In this document: positions 25,960 to 35,428 of the stretch, one piece after another | Position numbering within the stretch: the first letter of the stretch is position 1 | Layout: every line of letters begins with the position of its first letter | DNA from: Cyclobacteriaceae bacterium | GTDB lineage: Bacteria > Bacteroidota > Bacteroidia > Cytophagales > Cyclobacteriaceae | Direction: 5' to 3' | DNA: 64,000 nucleotides | Assembly (NCBI GenBank): GCA_012033595.1 | Contig: JAAUQL010000018.1 | Coordinates: forward strand, 1-64,000 | The notes under the pieces: model-generated | What the model was told of the DNA's origin: nothing | What the model saw: the letters and a program-made list of their open reading frames with translations, nothing else | Databases searched by the model: none | Made by a program: the position numbers and the translations under genes

Positions 25960-28468
25960 TCAATAACTATCTGCCAGCGACTTGACGGTTAGCTTGTTTT
26001 TGAGCCGGACTACATCCACTGCATTTTTTATTTCTACCGTTTTTTCTTCATTAGCGTGAAGCGTAAAGAAATTGTCGGAAAAAATCACGTCCTGATCGGC
26101 GGTATCAAAATATACGCCAAATGCGGTTTTGTCTGCTTTTAGCTTTACATAGCGTGACCCATCTTTCTCCAGGAAATCATATTTGATGTCCGGTTTTTGA
26201 AGGTCGAGCGCTTTGTGCGACACAAATAAGAACGTATTTTCTGCATAGGTCTTTTGGTCGTGCATAAGCCTGACTCGGAGATACACTTCCCTGTTTTGCG
26301 ATTTTTTAGCAATTCCTTTGTAGCACCTGTCCACACCATTTCACTTGCCTGGTGTTTTACCTTTATTTTTTTCTCTTCGCCAAGAAGCACCTTGCCATCA
26401 AAATCCAATAGTTCAATTTGTAAAACTGATTTTATATCTTCCGGCACATCGCTCACCACATGTACCTGCATGGCTGCTTCACTTGTGTCGCAGGTCACGA
26501 TCACCTCCTCAAAAGATCTTTTGATATAGTAATGCAGCGCCTTCCATCTGCCATAGTAGTCTATGCTCGACCAGGAGGCCGTCGGGCGGGAGTCGTTCAG
26601 ATGCCACACAAGGCTGCCCATATTGTATGGTTTTCTGATGCGGTGTGCCTCCATGGCCACCTTCACTGCTTCGGCTTGCAAGAGCTGGCTCAGATACAAA
26701 AAGGCAGAAAAATCCTTCGGCTTTTTGAATTGATGCCCTATGTAGTTGAAAATGGCAGCTTCACCAACCGATGAATGTTGATGGGCCAGCACCTCGTTAG
26801 CATGCGCGTCCCGGTCTTTTGGTTCTAAAAACATGGCTACAGTTTTCAGTTCCGGAAACGATGGCAAGCCATACTTGCTCATAAATCGCCCGACGTTGGC
26901 TTGACTTGCCTCCAAAGGCTCCAGACCCCACCAAGCGCCAAAAGCGTGCGTATCGCCGCTGGCCAAATCAGGAAAATTTCCGCCATAGGATGAAGGGCTC
27001 GACTCCCAATAGGGTACCCCGGGACAATGGGTATTAACGGCATTTGGCAAAATATTTTTGAATATTTCATCATAGGCAAAGGTCAATTTCATTGAGTCCT
27101 CAATTGTAGTCCAACGCGTTGATTGTTCTCCTGATGCGTCGGAATGTTTTTCCACTCTTTTCTCTGCATTAGTATTTCGTCGTTGCCACACCACAAGGCC
27201 AGGCTGGGGTGATGCCTCAAACGCCGTACATTTTCTTCTGATTCTTTGGTCACATTTTCCAGAAATGTGGGCTCATCGGGATACATAGCACGCGAAAACA
27301 TAAAATCCTGCCACACCAGCAGGCCTTTTTCATCGCAAAGTTCATAGAATAGTTCCTCTTCATAGATGCCCCCTGCCCACACTCTGATCATGTTCATGTT
27401 GGCATCGGCTGCCGACTGCAAAAGATGCTCATATTGTGTCTCAGAAACCCCCGGCAAAAAGTAGTCTTGTGGGAGATAGTTGGCACCTTTTACATAAACA
27501 GTTCTGCCATTTATTTTAAAGTAAAAGGTCCGGCCTTTTTTATCAGGTTCCTGTACCAATTCTATGGTGCGCAATCCCGTTTTTATCTTTTTGGAATGAA
27601 TAAGCTTCCCTTCTTTTTTTAGCCTTATATCAATAGCGTAGCGCTTTTGCCCGCCCATGCCCTTGGGCCACCAAAGTTGTGGATTGCTGATGTTAAAGGT
27701 GATGTTGTTCGTCTGACTGCCTATGGCCAGATCGAGCGTGGCGGTTTTTACCACTTGACCATCTACAGCGACCTCCAACTGGCCAAAGAATGGAGCGCTA
27801 GCTTGCAGAGCTAGATGGGCAATCATTGCGGCTGATTCTTTGTCGACAGCCCGTTGATCTATAGATACTTCCTGAATGGCAGCAACGTTCCAGGCGCGCA
27901 AGTTGATGGGTCTCCAAATTCCAGAAGTCACCATTCGGGCACCTCGACCATTTCCAAAATGATAGGATGCTTTGCGGGACAAGATGCCTGATATATTGCC
28001 CGGCGTATCGGCCATACGAACGGGCGAATGAAAGACCAGGAGCAATTGATTGCTGCCTCGCCGGACGCTTTTACTGACATCGACCTGCCAGCTTCGAAAC
28101 ATATTGTTGGCCTTTAGGATAAGCGAGTCGTTCAGATAAACATCCGCGTAGGTGTCCAGCCCCAGGAATTCCAGCATTATTATATCACTTGCTATAAGCT
28201 CGCTGTTCATCTCAAAAGTAGTTCGGTATTCCCAATCTTCTTTTTCGATCCATTGTTGATCTTTTTCATTTGTACCAAAAAAGGGGTTTTCTATTTTCTT
28301 GTTTTTTAGCAAATCAGTATGCACCGTGCCAGGCACTTGGGCGCTGAGCCATTCGCTTTTTCCTGCCTGTCTAAACTGCCAGTTTTGGTCGAGCGGAATG
28401 TTGACATGCTGGGCGTGGAGGAAATTAGAAATTGCAATGAAGAATAGGAGGATGTGAAATTGTTTCAT
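25960..28468 (-). CDS. GH2 beta-mannosidase-like protein (two frameshifts; nucleophile altered)
   Basis: Secreted glycoside hydrolase family 2 protein resembling beta-mannosidase, about 836 residues when restored. Signal peptide (cleavage after LHAQ), then the GH2 sugar-binding domain, sandwich domain and barrel. Three frames are joined by adding a G near 27111 (giving RVGTTIEDS) and an A in the A6 run complementary to 26302-26307 (giving KELLKKSQNRE). The acid/base Glu is present in LWCGNDE (about residue 431). The segment that normally holds the nucleophile reads FMSKYGLPSFPE (about residue 532), with Lys where the family has Glu (codon 26876-26874). Either an error, an inactive relative or a decaying gene. 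Confidence 0.8.
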
Positions 28469-28490
28469 GTTGCGATGTAAAAAAACAAGC

Positions 28491-28498
28491 CGAAATTA
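28491..28498 (-). promoter_or_regulatory. Possible promoter -7 element of the GH2 gene
   Basis: TAATTTCG on the minus strand (28498-28491), 23 nt before the ATG at 28468. It is the same variant seen upstream of the M42 and pdhA genes. Confidence 0.3.
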
Positions 28499-28778
28499 GG
28501 ACAGATAGAAGTAAAAATAAAATTGAAGCCCGGGAATAAGTAATTGTTTTTCGTCTTGATAGACGTTGCGTTTATTTATCAGAAAGAGAAATCGCTGCCG
28601 GCAATGTGGGTCAGTGTTGAGACAGACGGTGAATCAATCTACTTCATGCCAACCTTAACTGACCAAATAATCCCCGCGTTTTACTTTCTTTTTTTTGATG
28701 AAAATGGAGTAACCAAAGAAAAATCAAGATAACACAATGCCTACAGGCACTTCGCAAAGCAGCCCCGTTGTTTTGTAG

Positions 28779-28837
28779 ATTCAGCGCTCATTTCGCTTCG
28801 ATTGATTCAAACACAAAATGTTGCGTTTTGAAGTTGA
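28779..28837. repeat. Intergenic repeat, copy 1
   Basis: This stretch aligns with 56527-56583: both begin CAGCGCTC, have a similar T-rich middle, share CACAAAATGTT-CGTTTT and end in TGAC. Both lie 20-80 nt after the end of a minus-strand gene. The origin is unknown. Confidence 0.45.
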
Positions 28838-28861
28838 CGTTAGTTATAAGACCCCGGGTTT

Positions 28862-30007
28862 TTAGTACGTTTTCTTCAGGTATAATTCGAGTCTGTTCAT
28901 TGCTTCTTCTATATTTTTGATGGAATTAGCATAGGAAAAGCGCAAGAATCCTTCGCCATTTGCGCCAAAGTCGATGCCTGGTGTCACGCCCACATGCGCT
29001 TTTTCGAGTATGTCAAAGGCCAGCCGGTAGGAATCATGAGAAAACTGCCTCGCATTGGCAAAAATATAAAATGCACCCTCCGGGGGTCTGGCAATACCAA
29101 AACCCATTGATTTCAACCTGTCGATCATCAATAACCTGCGTTTGGCATATTCATCGCGGCGTTCCAATACTTCTTGCTGGCAAGCTTCCAGTGCTTTGAT
29201 GGCCGCTCGTTGTGCCACAGAACTGGCGCAAATAAAGAGGTTTTGCTGAATTTTCTGGATGGGTCGCACATATTCAGCCGGGGCAATGACATAGCCTACG
29301 CGAAGCCCTGTCATGGCATACAATTTCGAAAAACCATTGACCACAAAAGCCCTTTCTGTAAACTCCAATATGCTATTGGCTTTGGACTCGTATTCCAACC
29401 CATGATATATCTCGTCAGAAATGATCCATTTATCCAGGGCGGTCAGGCTTCTTATATTTTCTGTACCTGCAATGTGCCCTGTCGGATTAGAGGGGGAATT
29501 AAGAAATATAGCCTCGGTATTTTCATTGATATGAGCCTTTACCTTTTCCGGATCATATTGAAATCCATCCTGCTCTTCACATTTCACAGGTACAGGGATG
29601 CCTTCCAGTAATTTAATGAAATTGGGATAGCAGGCATAGCCCGGATCCGGGATGATCACCTCCATCCCTCTTTCCATCAATACGGTGAGTATAAGATGGA
29701 TGGCTGGCGACGAACCAGAGGTAATGATGATACGGGATGGGTCTATATCGATACCATATTTTAGCTTGTGGTCGTGGCTGATCGCCTGGCGCAACTGAGG
29801 ATCGCCAAGGCTATGGGTATAGTGCGTTTGACCGTTCATCATAGCGATGTTGGAGGCAATGATCACCGATTTGGGCACATCAAAATCCGGCTCTCCGACC
29901 TCCAGGTGTATCACGTCTATTCCCTGTGACTCCATTTCCTGGGCTTTTTCCAGTACTTCCATTACTATAAAAGGGGCAATGTCTTTGGCACGTGCAGTCA
30001 GTTTCAT
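28862..30007 (-). CDS. Class I/II pyridoxal-phosphate aminotransferase
   Basis: Fold type I PLP enzyme, 381 residues, of the aspartate/aromatic aminotransferase group. The PLP lysine lies in NGFSKLYAMTGLRVGYV (about residue 235), with the phosphate-binding Arg in the same motif; SNPTGHIAG, the Asp/Tyr block WIISDEIYHGLEY and the substrate-binding Arg in FLRFSYAN near the C terminus are all present. The amino donor cannot be fixed from sequence. Divergent from the MDP-1 phosphatase gene. Confidence 0.92.
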   Translation of the reverse strand: MKLTARAKDIAPFIVMEVLEKAQEMESQGIDVIHLEVGEPDFDVPKSVIIASNIAMMNGQTHYTHSLGDPQLRQAISHDHKLKYGIDIDPSRIIITSGSSPAIHLILTVLMERGMEVIIPDPGYACYPNFIKLLEGIPVPVKCEEQDGFQYDPEKVKAHINENTEAIFLNSPSNPTGHIAGTENIRSLTALDKWIISDEIYHGLEYESKANSILEFTERAFVVNGFSKLYAMTGLRVGYVIAPAEYVRPIQKIQQNLFICASSVAQRAAIKALEACQQEVLERRDEYAKRRLLMIDRLKSMGFGIARPPEGAFYIFANARQFSHDSYRLAFDILEKAHVGVTPGIDFGANGEGFLRFSYANSIKNIEEAMNRLELYLKKTY

Positions 30008-30036
30008 CTTATTCTTTAATTTCTGGCCGAATTAAC

Positions 30037-30044
30037 TAATTTTG
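30037..30044 (+). promoter_or_regulatory. Possible promoter -7 element of the MDP-1 gene
   Basis: TAATTTTG matches TAnnTTTG and lies 31 nt before the ATG at 30076. No convincing TTTG box is at the expected distance. Confidence 0.4.
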
Positions 30045-30075
30045 GCGTCGAATTGGAAAGATTAAGTCTATTATA

Positions 30076-30551
30076 ATGCTCTTTGTATTTGATCTTGACT
30101 TTACCCTTTGGAACTGTGGCGATACCTGGTGCGATCACACTTCGCCACCGTACCGCCGATGCAGTAGTGTGGTGAGAGATGCCATGGATCGCAAAATCAG
30201 CTTATACCCCGAGGTGGTGGCTATGTTGGAAAAGCTTAAAAACCAACGAATAAATATGGCCGTAGCTTCCCGAACCTATGCACCCGAATGGGCAGATGAG
30301 CTAATGCGCCTCTTCGACATCAGGAAGTATTTCGATCATTTTGAGATTTATCCCGGGAGCAAGCTGGCTCATTTCAAATCATTGCATGCCAAGACCGGGG
30401 TAAAATACCGTGAGATGGTTTTTTTGATGATGAAGAGCGCAATATCCAGGAGGTTTCACAATTGGGAGTGAAGACCATATTGGTAAAGTCGGGCATGAGC
30501 CATGGCTTATTGCGGCCATTTTTTCCTGACATTGGTGAACCTTATACATGA
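30076..30551 (+). CDS. MDP-1-like HAD phosphatase (frameshifted in this sequence)
   Basis: Small HAD-superfamily phosphatase of the magnesium-dependent phosphatase-1 type, about 158 residues when restored. The catalytic DLDFTLW is at residues 5-11, the second motif is VASRTYAPEWA, and the metal-binding Asp pair is in FFDDEERNIQE. That third motif is only reached if one T is added to the T7 run at 30419-30425; as written the frame stops at 30471. The C terminus in the corrected frame is KSGMSHGLLRPFFPD. Substrate unknown, perhaps a phosphotyrosine or glycated amine. Confidence 0.8.
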
Positions 30552-30666
30552 TTTTGATTGTTGAAAATAGACTTTGCCTACCCTGGTATCGGTATGGATA
30601 GGGAAAAATAGAAATCGTTTTTTTTACTTTGTATCAAACTTTAGTACCAAAAAAATTACCAAACAC

Positions 30667-32040
30667 ATGGATGTTGAAGTACTTTCGCGGATTCAATTCG
30701 CTTTTACCATTGCTTTCCACTATATCTATCCGCCCTTGAGTATTGGCATCGGGCTTTTCCTTGTCATTTTTGAGAGCTTGTACCTCTATACCAAAAATGA
30801 CGGATACCACCGACTGGCGCGCTTCTGGACCAAAATATTTGCACTTACTTTTGGTATTGGCGTGGTGACGGGCATTGTGATGGAATTTGAGTTTGGCACC
30901 AATTGGGCGGTATATTCCCGCTATGTAGGCGATGTGTTTGGCAGTGCTCTGGCTGCCGAGGGCATTTTTGCTTTTGCACTCGAAAGCGGTTTCCTGGGGG
31001 TGCTGCTTTTTGGCTGGAACCGCGTAAAGCCCTGGGTACACTTGCTTGCTACAGCGGGGGTGTTTTTTGGTAGCATGTTTTCTGCCGTCTGGATAGTGGT
31101 GGCCAATAGCTGGCAGCAAACCCCGGCTGGGTTTCATGTAGTGGGCGAGGGGATGGAGGCACGGGCCGAAATCACTGATTTTTGGGCCATGGTGTTCAAT
31201 CCATCCAGTGTGGATAGGGTCACCCATGTGTGGATTGGTGCTTTTTTGTCAGGTGCGTTTTTGGTGCTTAGCATCCATGCATACTATCTGCTCAAAGACC
31301 GCTACACCGACATTTCGCGACGGGCATTTAAAATCGCCCTGGTGGTGGCCACCATTTTTTCATTGGCACAGCTTTTTACCGGACACCGGTCAGCAGATGG
31401 CGTGTCGGTGAATCAGCCGGCTAAATTGGCTGCATTTGAAGGACATTTCGACACATCAGCCCCGGCAGATATGTATCTTTTTGGCTGGGTCGATAAGGAA
31501 AGTCAAAAAGTGCATGGGGTGTACATCCCCGGGGGTTTATCCTTTTTGTTGCATTATGATTTTGTAACGCCCGTTACGGGTCTCAATGCCTTTGCTCCCG
31601 AAGACCGACCCGCTCAGGTCAATGCTGTGTTTCAATTTTATCACATCATGATTTCTATCGGGATGCTGCTCATAGGGCTCTCGCTTTTTGGCAGTTATTT
31701 ATGGTGGAAAGGAAAAATATTCGAGTACAGATGGCTGCTGTGGGTGTTTGTATTTGCAGCCCTGTTGCCCCAGGTGGCCAACCAGGTGGGTTGGTTTGCG
31801 GCTGAGATGGGACGACAACCCTGGGTGGTGTATGGGCTATTGCGCACTTCAGAGGCCTTCTCACTGGCCGTCACCAAAAACCAGGTGCTCTTTTCGCTCA
31901 TCATGTTTTTTGTGGTTTATACCTTGCTTTTTGTTTTGTTCATCTACCTGCTCGACCGCAAAATAAAACATGGCCCCTACGATGAAAGTGACGATGACGA
32001 CAGGCCATTGACTAAGGAAATAACAGAAGTACTGACTTGA
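30667..32040 (+). CDS. cydA: Cytochrome bd ubiquinol oxidase subunit I
   Basis: Haem-bearing subunit of the bd-type terminal oxidase in the inner membrane, which oxidises quinol and reduces oxygen with high affinity. 457 residues with about nine helices. Key features: the N-terminal [20 protein letters not shown] with a haem-ligand His, the Q loop after [14 protein letters not shown], and [15 protein letters not shown]. The Q-loop side is shorter than in E. coli CydA. I use the ATG at 30667 ([11 protein letters not shown]); the frame is open upstream but the extension is not conserved-looking. First gene of cydAB, 14 nt before cydB. Confidence 0.95.
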   Translation: MDVEVLSRIQFAFTIAFHYIYPPLSIGIGLFLVIFESLYLYTKNDGYHRLARFWTKIFALTFGIGVVTGIVMEFEFGTNWAVYSRYVGDVFGSALAAEGIFAFALESGFLGVLLFGWNRVKPWVHLLATAGVFFGSMFSAVWIVVANSWQQTPAGFHVVGEGMEARAEITDFWAMVFNPSSVDRVTHVWIGAFLSGAFLVLSIHAYYLLKDRYTDISRRAFKIALVVATIFSLAQLFTGHRSADGVSVNQPAKLAAFEGHFDTSAPADMYLFGWVDKESQKVHGVYIPGGLSFLLHYDFVTPVTGLNAFAPEDRPAQVNAVFQFYHIMISIGMLLIGLSLFGSYLWWKGKIFEYRWLLWVFVFAALLPQVANQVGWFAAEMGRQPWVVYGLLRTSEAFSLAVTKNQVLFSLIMFFVVYTLLFVLFIYLLDRKIKHGPYDESDDDDRPLTKEITEVLT

Positions 32041-32054
32041 GAAAATATTGATAT

Positions 32055-33092
32055 ATGGAAACTTTTTTAGGATTGGACTATCCCACGTGGTGGTTTTTGG
32101 TGGTAGGAGCTTTGTTTTCGGGATATGGCATATTAGACGGGTTCGACTTTGGTGCCGGAGCCTGGCATTTATTTTTTAAAAAAGAGATTAACCGTAAAAT
32201 AGCGCTCAACGCGATAGGACCGGTGTGGGATGGCAACGAAGTATGGCTGGTGATCGGTGGAGGCGCCTTGTTTGCCGGGTTTCCTGTGATGTATGCCACC
32301 CTGTTTTCTTCTTTGTATATCCCATTCATGCTCTTTTTGGTCTTTATTATTTTTAGAGCCATTGCGATTGAATTTCGCGGCAAAGAAGATATGGCCTGGT
32401 GGCGCAAAACCTGGGATATCTCCTATAGTGTGTCCAGCATTATGCTGGCCTTTTTGCTTGGGGTGGTTTTGGGTAATATACTTCAGGGTATAGCCATCGG
32501 AGAAAACTTTATGTACCAGGGAGATGGATTTTTAGAATTTCTCAATCCTTACGCCATCATGACAGGCATCACCTCCCTTTCATTGTTTATGACCCATGGC
32601 GCCATTTACCTGCTGTTGAAAACGGAAGGGCGGCTATATGCCCAACTGACTTTTTTATTAAAAAAAGGCATGATATTCTTCATGGTCAGCTATGGCATTA
32701 CCACGCTATATACCTTATTGTATATACCACATTTGTCAGATGATTTTCAAAACAATAAAATATTGTTTCTGGTGCCCTTGCTCACCTTTCTGAGTATTGC
32801 CAATGTACCCAGGCTGGCAAACAAACGAAGCTTTAGGTGGGCATTTTTCTTTTCTGCTCTCACCATCAGCTTGTTGCTCATTATGGTGGCCATCGAATTG
32901 TATCCGAATATGTTGCTTTCAACCATAGATCCCAAATACTCAATCACTATTTATAATGCGGCTTCATCAAACAAATCTTTACAAATCATGTTGATCATCG
33001 CAGCCATCGGCACCCCGCTGGTTCTTGGTTACACTGCATTTGTTTATCTTACGTTTAAGGGTAAGGTAAAACTGGATGAAACCAGCTATTGA
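32055..33092 (+). CDS. cydB: Cytochrome bd ubiquinol oxidase subunit II
   Basis: Second subunit of the bd oxidase, 345 residues with about eight helices. Family blocks: GYGILDGFDFGAGAWHLFF at the N terminus, IGPVWDGNEVWLVIGGGALFAGFP, and the C-terminal GTPLVLGYTAFVYLTFKGKV. It scaffolds CydA in the membrane. No cydX-like small ORF was found after it. Confidence 0.95.
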   Translation: METFLGLDYPTWWFLVVGALFSGYGILDGFDFGAGAWHLFFKKEINRKIALNAIGPVWDGNEVWLVIGGGALFAGFPVMYATLFSSLYIPFMLFLVFIIFRAIAIEFRGKEDMAWWRKTWDISYSVSSIMLAFLLGVVLGNILQGIAIGENFMYQGDGFLEFLNPYAIMTGITSLSLFMTHGAIYLLLKTEGRLYAQLTFLLKKGMIFFMVSYGITTLYTLLYIPHLSDDFQNNKILFLVPLLTFLSIANVPRLANKRSFRWAFFFSALTISLLLIMVAIELYPNMLLSTIDPKYSITIYNAASSNKSLQIMLIIAAIGTPLVLGYTAFVYLTFKGKVKLDETSY

Positions 33093-33258
33093 GGCCGGGT
33101 ATTTGATGGTAGGAAGCAATCTTAATAGCAAAATGATTATTAATTGGCTCTAAAATCAGGATTGAAGATTGCATTTTATGCTATTGGCACAATTTTTTCC
33201 AATTTTTATCATAATGTTATTACGAGTTCAATCTTTACTTAATCAACTAAAAAAAATC

Positions 33259-33822
33259 ATGAAAAAGATCATTTTAACCATTGCCGTTATTTCAGCCTTT
33301 GCCATTTATTCGCATGTCAATGCCCAGGGTATTGGTGTAGGAGTAAAAGCTGGTGCTAACTTCGCTAACCAATCGGTTACCGATATCAGTACCGACACCA
33401 AAACAGGTTTCCATGGTGGAGTCTATGTGGTTCTTGCATTTTCAGAAAAATGGGCTTTGCAACCAGAGCTCTTATATTCGGGACAGGGCTCTGACTGGCC
33501 AGATTCCAAAGCCGATTTCAATTATATGTCTATACCGGTGCTGCTTAGGTACAAGCCGATTAGCGTATTGAGCATAGAGGCAGGGCCGCAGTTTAGTTCT
33601 TTGCTTTCGGCAAAGATAGATGGTGAGGATGTGAAAGAAAGTATCAAAAACAGTGATTTTGGCTTGGCAGTTGGCGCAACAGCTCATTTACCTTTGGGCT
33701 TGAATGCCGGATTGAGGTATGTATGGGGTTTTACCAACGTGAGTGAAATGACATTAGTGAGCGAAGTAAAAAACTCAATGGTGCAACTCTCCGTTGGATG
33801 GACGCTGATTGGCGCCAAATAA
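33259..33822 (+). CDS. PorT-like outer-membrane beta-barrel protein
   Basis: Exported protein of about 187 residues: signal peptide (MKKIILTIAVISAFAIYSH, cleavage near VNAQ) followed by a barrel-like series of strands (VGVKAGANFANQS, WALQPELLYSGQGSDW, YMSIPVLLRYKP, LSIEAGPQFSSLL, LNAGLRYVWGFTNVS). This is the common PorT/outer-membrane beta-barrel family of Bacteroidota, function unspecified. The start at 33259 is chosen for the signal peptide; the frame runs upstream to 33169. A terminator follows. Confidence 0.85.
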   Translation: MKKIILTIAVISAFAIYSHVNAQGIGVGVKAGANFANQSVTDISTDTKTGFHGGVYVVLAFSEKWALQPELLYSGQGSDWPDSKADFNYMSIPVLLRYKPISVLSIEAGPQFSSLLSAKIDGEDVKESIKNSDFGLAVGATAHLPLGLNAGLRYVWGFTNVSEMTLVSEVKNSMVQLSVGWTLIGAK

Positions 33823-33843
33823 TATTGAAAGGAAATATACTTA

Positions 33844-33877
33844 AGCCCTGCTGCGTAAAATACAGTAGGGCTTTTTT
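33844..33877 (+). terminator. Intrinsic terminator of the PorT-like gene
   Basis: AGCCCTGCTG (33844-33853) pairs with CAGTAGGGCT (33863-33872) around a 9-nt loop, one G-U pair, followed by a T tract to 33877. It lies 21 nt after the stop. Confidence 0.85.
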
Positions 33878-33880
33878 ATT

Positions 33881-34195
33881 CTAATAAAATAAAACATCCA
33901 TGACCAGCTCCTTGCTGAATTCTTTGTGAATGATGGCCAAAACTTTCGATTTGGATACCGTGAGCTCCTGACGCAAGGGGGGTGAGTTGAGTTTTACAAA
34001 TAACACCTTTTCTTTGATGAACATCTTTTCTGTTCGTCGGGCTATGGGTTTGCCCATCATTGATTCCCATGCATTGATCAGCTTGTTCTGGTCAAATTTA
34101 GGTCTAAGTTTATAGCTATCGATCATGGCATCAATGGCCTCTTTGATCGTTGAAGTATCTGATTTGCGAGCTGAAAATTTTTCGGTGTATTTCAT
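33881..34195 (-). CDS. DUF721 protein (DciA-like)
   Basis: Small protein of about 104 residues of the DUF721 family, which includes DciA, the helicase-loading factor found in bacteria that lack DnaC. Blocks: INAWESMMGKPIARRTEKMFIKEKVLFVKLNSPPLRQELTVSKSKVL. In this phylum it usually follows recF, as here. I start at the ATG at 34195, 13 nt after the recF stop; the frame is open to 34243. The helicase-loading role is inferred from the family. Confidence 0.85.
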   Translation of the reverse strand: MKYTEKFSARKSDTSTIKEAIDAMIDSYKLRPKFDQNKLINAWESMMGKPIARRTEKMFIKEKVLFVKLNSPPLRQELTVSKSKVLAIIHKEFSKELVMDVLFY

Positions 34196-34208
34196 TAAGT
34201 ACAGAACG

Positions 34209-35315
34209 CTATATTTGAGCTTCCAAGATACCATTATCCACATGGATTACCCGCCACTCGATATTTAATTTTTCCAGAAAATGTTTTGTTCGCTCCGGTC
34301 GTGCATCGGTCATAAACACCTGACCAAATTCGTGGTGTTCTATCATTTCTGTGAGTTTTTGAATGCGGTGGTCATCCAACTTATCAAAAATATCATCCAT
34401 CAGCAATATTGGTTTAAAGCCCTTATTTTCCCGGATAATGTCAAATTGCGCCAGTTTAAGGGCGATCAAAAATGACTTTTGTTGTCCTTGAGATCCGAAT
34501 TTTTTTAGTGGGTAACCGTCCATTTCAAACAGATAGTCATCTTTGTGAATGCCAAAGTTGGTGCGTTGCAGGAGCACATCCTTTTGCAGCGAAGCTTTGA
34601 AGTCGGCAGCATAAGAAGGGCTTAATAGCTGCGAGTCGTAGTTGAGGGCGATGCGTTCTTTGCTTTCGGCCAGATAGGCATAGTGTTTGAAAATTTTCAC
34701 CACATATTCTGTGCAAAATGAATTCCTTGTGGTGGCTATTTCTCTGGCTAGTTTCAGCAATATGCTATCGTAGGGTTCGAGTATATCGCGGTCTATGCGA
34801 TTGGTCTCGGCAAATTGCTTCAACAGTTGATTTCGTTGCTTAAGTGCCCGGGCATAGTCGATCAGATTGATCAGATATGTTCTGTTGAGTTGAGCGATGA
34901 TGCTGTCAAAGAATTTTCTGCGGGTTTCGCTGCCATCGCTTATCAGTATATGATCGTTGGGTGCGATCATTACCACCGGGAACTCCCCAATGATATCGGC
35001 GGCTTTATCGATCTGATTTTTATCGATCTGGATTTTCTTTCGCTTGCCCGACAACAAGGCATTACTTACTTCCACCGTTTCCTGTCCGCGCACAAATTTT
35101 CCAATGATGCTGTAGTACTCTTGTCCATGCCTGATGCACAGATTATCCACCGGAATAAAAGCGCTTTTGGTCATAGACAAGAAATGGATGGCATCGAGCA
35201 GGTTGGTCTTGCCGCTGCCGTTGTCACCCACCAGCGCATTGATGTATCTGGAAAACGGCATATTGGCCTCAGGATAATTTTTGAAATTGGCCAAATAGAG
35301 ATTTTCAAGATGCAT
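34209..35315 (-). CDS. recF: DNA replication and repair protein RecF
   Basis: SMC-like ATPase that helps load RecA at gaps in DNA. 368 residues. Walker A is GDNGSGKTNLLDAIHFLS (about residues 31-48), the signature region is KKFGSQGQQKSFLIALKLAQF, and Walker B is ILLMDDIFDKLD. N-terminal YLANFKNYPE is typical. First gene of a pair with DUF721; divergent from pdhA. Confidence 0.96.
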   Translation of the reverse strand: MHLENLYLANFKNYPEANMPFSRYINALVGDNGSGKTNLLDAIHFLSMTKSAFIPVDNLCIRHGQEYYSIIGKFVRGQETVEVSNALLSGKRKKIQIDKNQIDKAADIIGEFPVVMIAPNDHILISDGSETRRKFFDSIIAQLNRTYLINLIDYARALKQRNQLLKQFAETNRIDRDILEPYDSILLKLAREIATTRNSFCTEYVVKIFKHYAYLAESKERIALNYDSQLLSPSYAADFKASLQKDVLLQRTNFGIHKDDYLFEMDGYPLKKFGSQGQQKSFLIALKLAQFDIIRENKGFKPILLMDDIFDKLDDHRIQKLTEMIEHHEFGQVFMTDARPERTKHFLEKLNIEWRVIHVDNGILEAQI

Positions 35316-35341
35316 AAATTTCTTTGTTTGATGTTTTTATT

Positions 35342-35385
35342 TAATTTCGCAACGCTTTTAAAACCCACCAGACAGGAGGGTTTAA
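35342..35385 (+). promoter_or_regulatory. pdhA promoter region with leader hairpin
   Basis: TAATTTCG at 35342-35349 is a likely -7 variant. Downstream, TTAAAACCC (35358-35366) pairs with GGGTTTAA (35378-35385) around an 11-nt loop with one bulged A. The right arm includes part of an AGGAGG sequence that lies 7 nt before an ATG at 35388, out of frame with pdhA. The element lies 44 nt before the pdhA start and may affect its translation. Confidence 0.3.
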
Positions 35386-35428
35386 GTATGAAAAGTTTTG
35401 CAAAATTAAAACAATTAAGCAATACCCT

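Larger units (their letters stand above)
28469..28861. other. Intergenic region with repeat-like sequences
   Basis: 393 bases between the GH2 gene and the aminotransferase gene, both on the minus strand. A 62-codon plus-strand frame from a TTG at 28544 has no recognisable family. The part at 28671-28730 has the arrangement ACTTTC - T run - GATGAAAATG - AGTAACC, like small dispersed palindromic elements seen between genes in Bacteroidota, and 28779-28837 holds a repeat shared with 56527-56583. Confidence 0.5.

Noticed and set aside
30634-31227. A 197-codon minus-strand frame opposite cydA.
   Set aside because: Antisense of a well-supported membrane protein gene; composition is typical of shadow frames.
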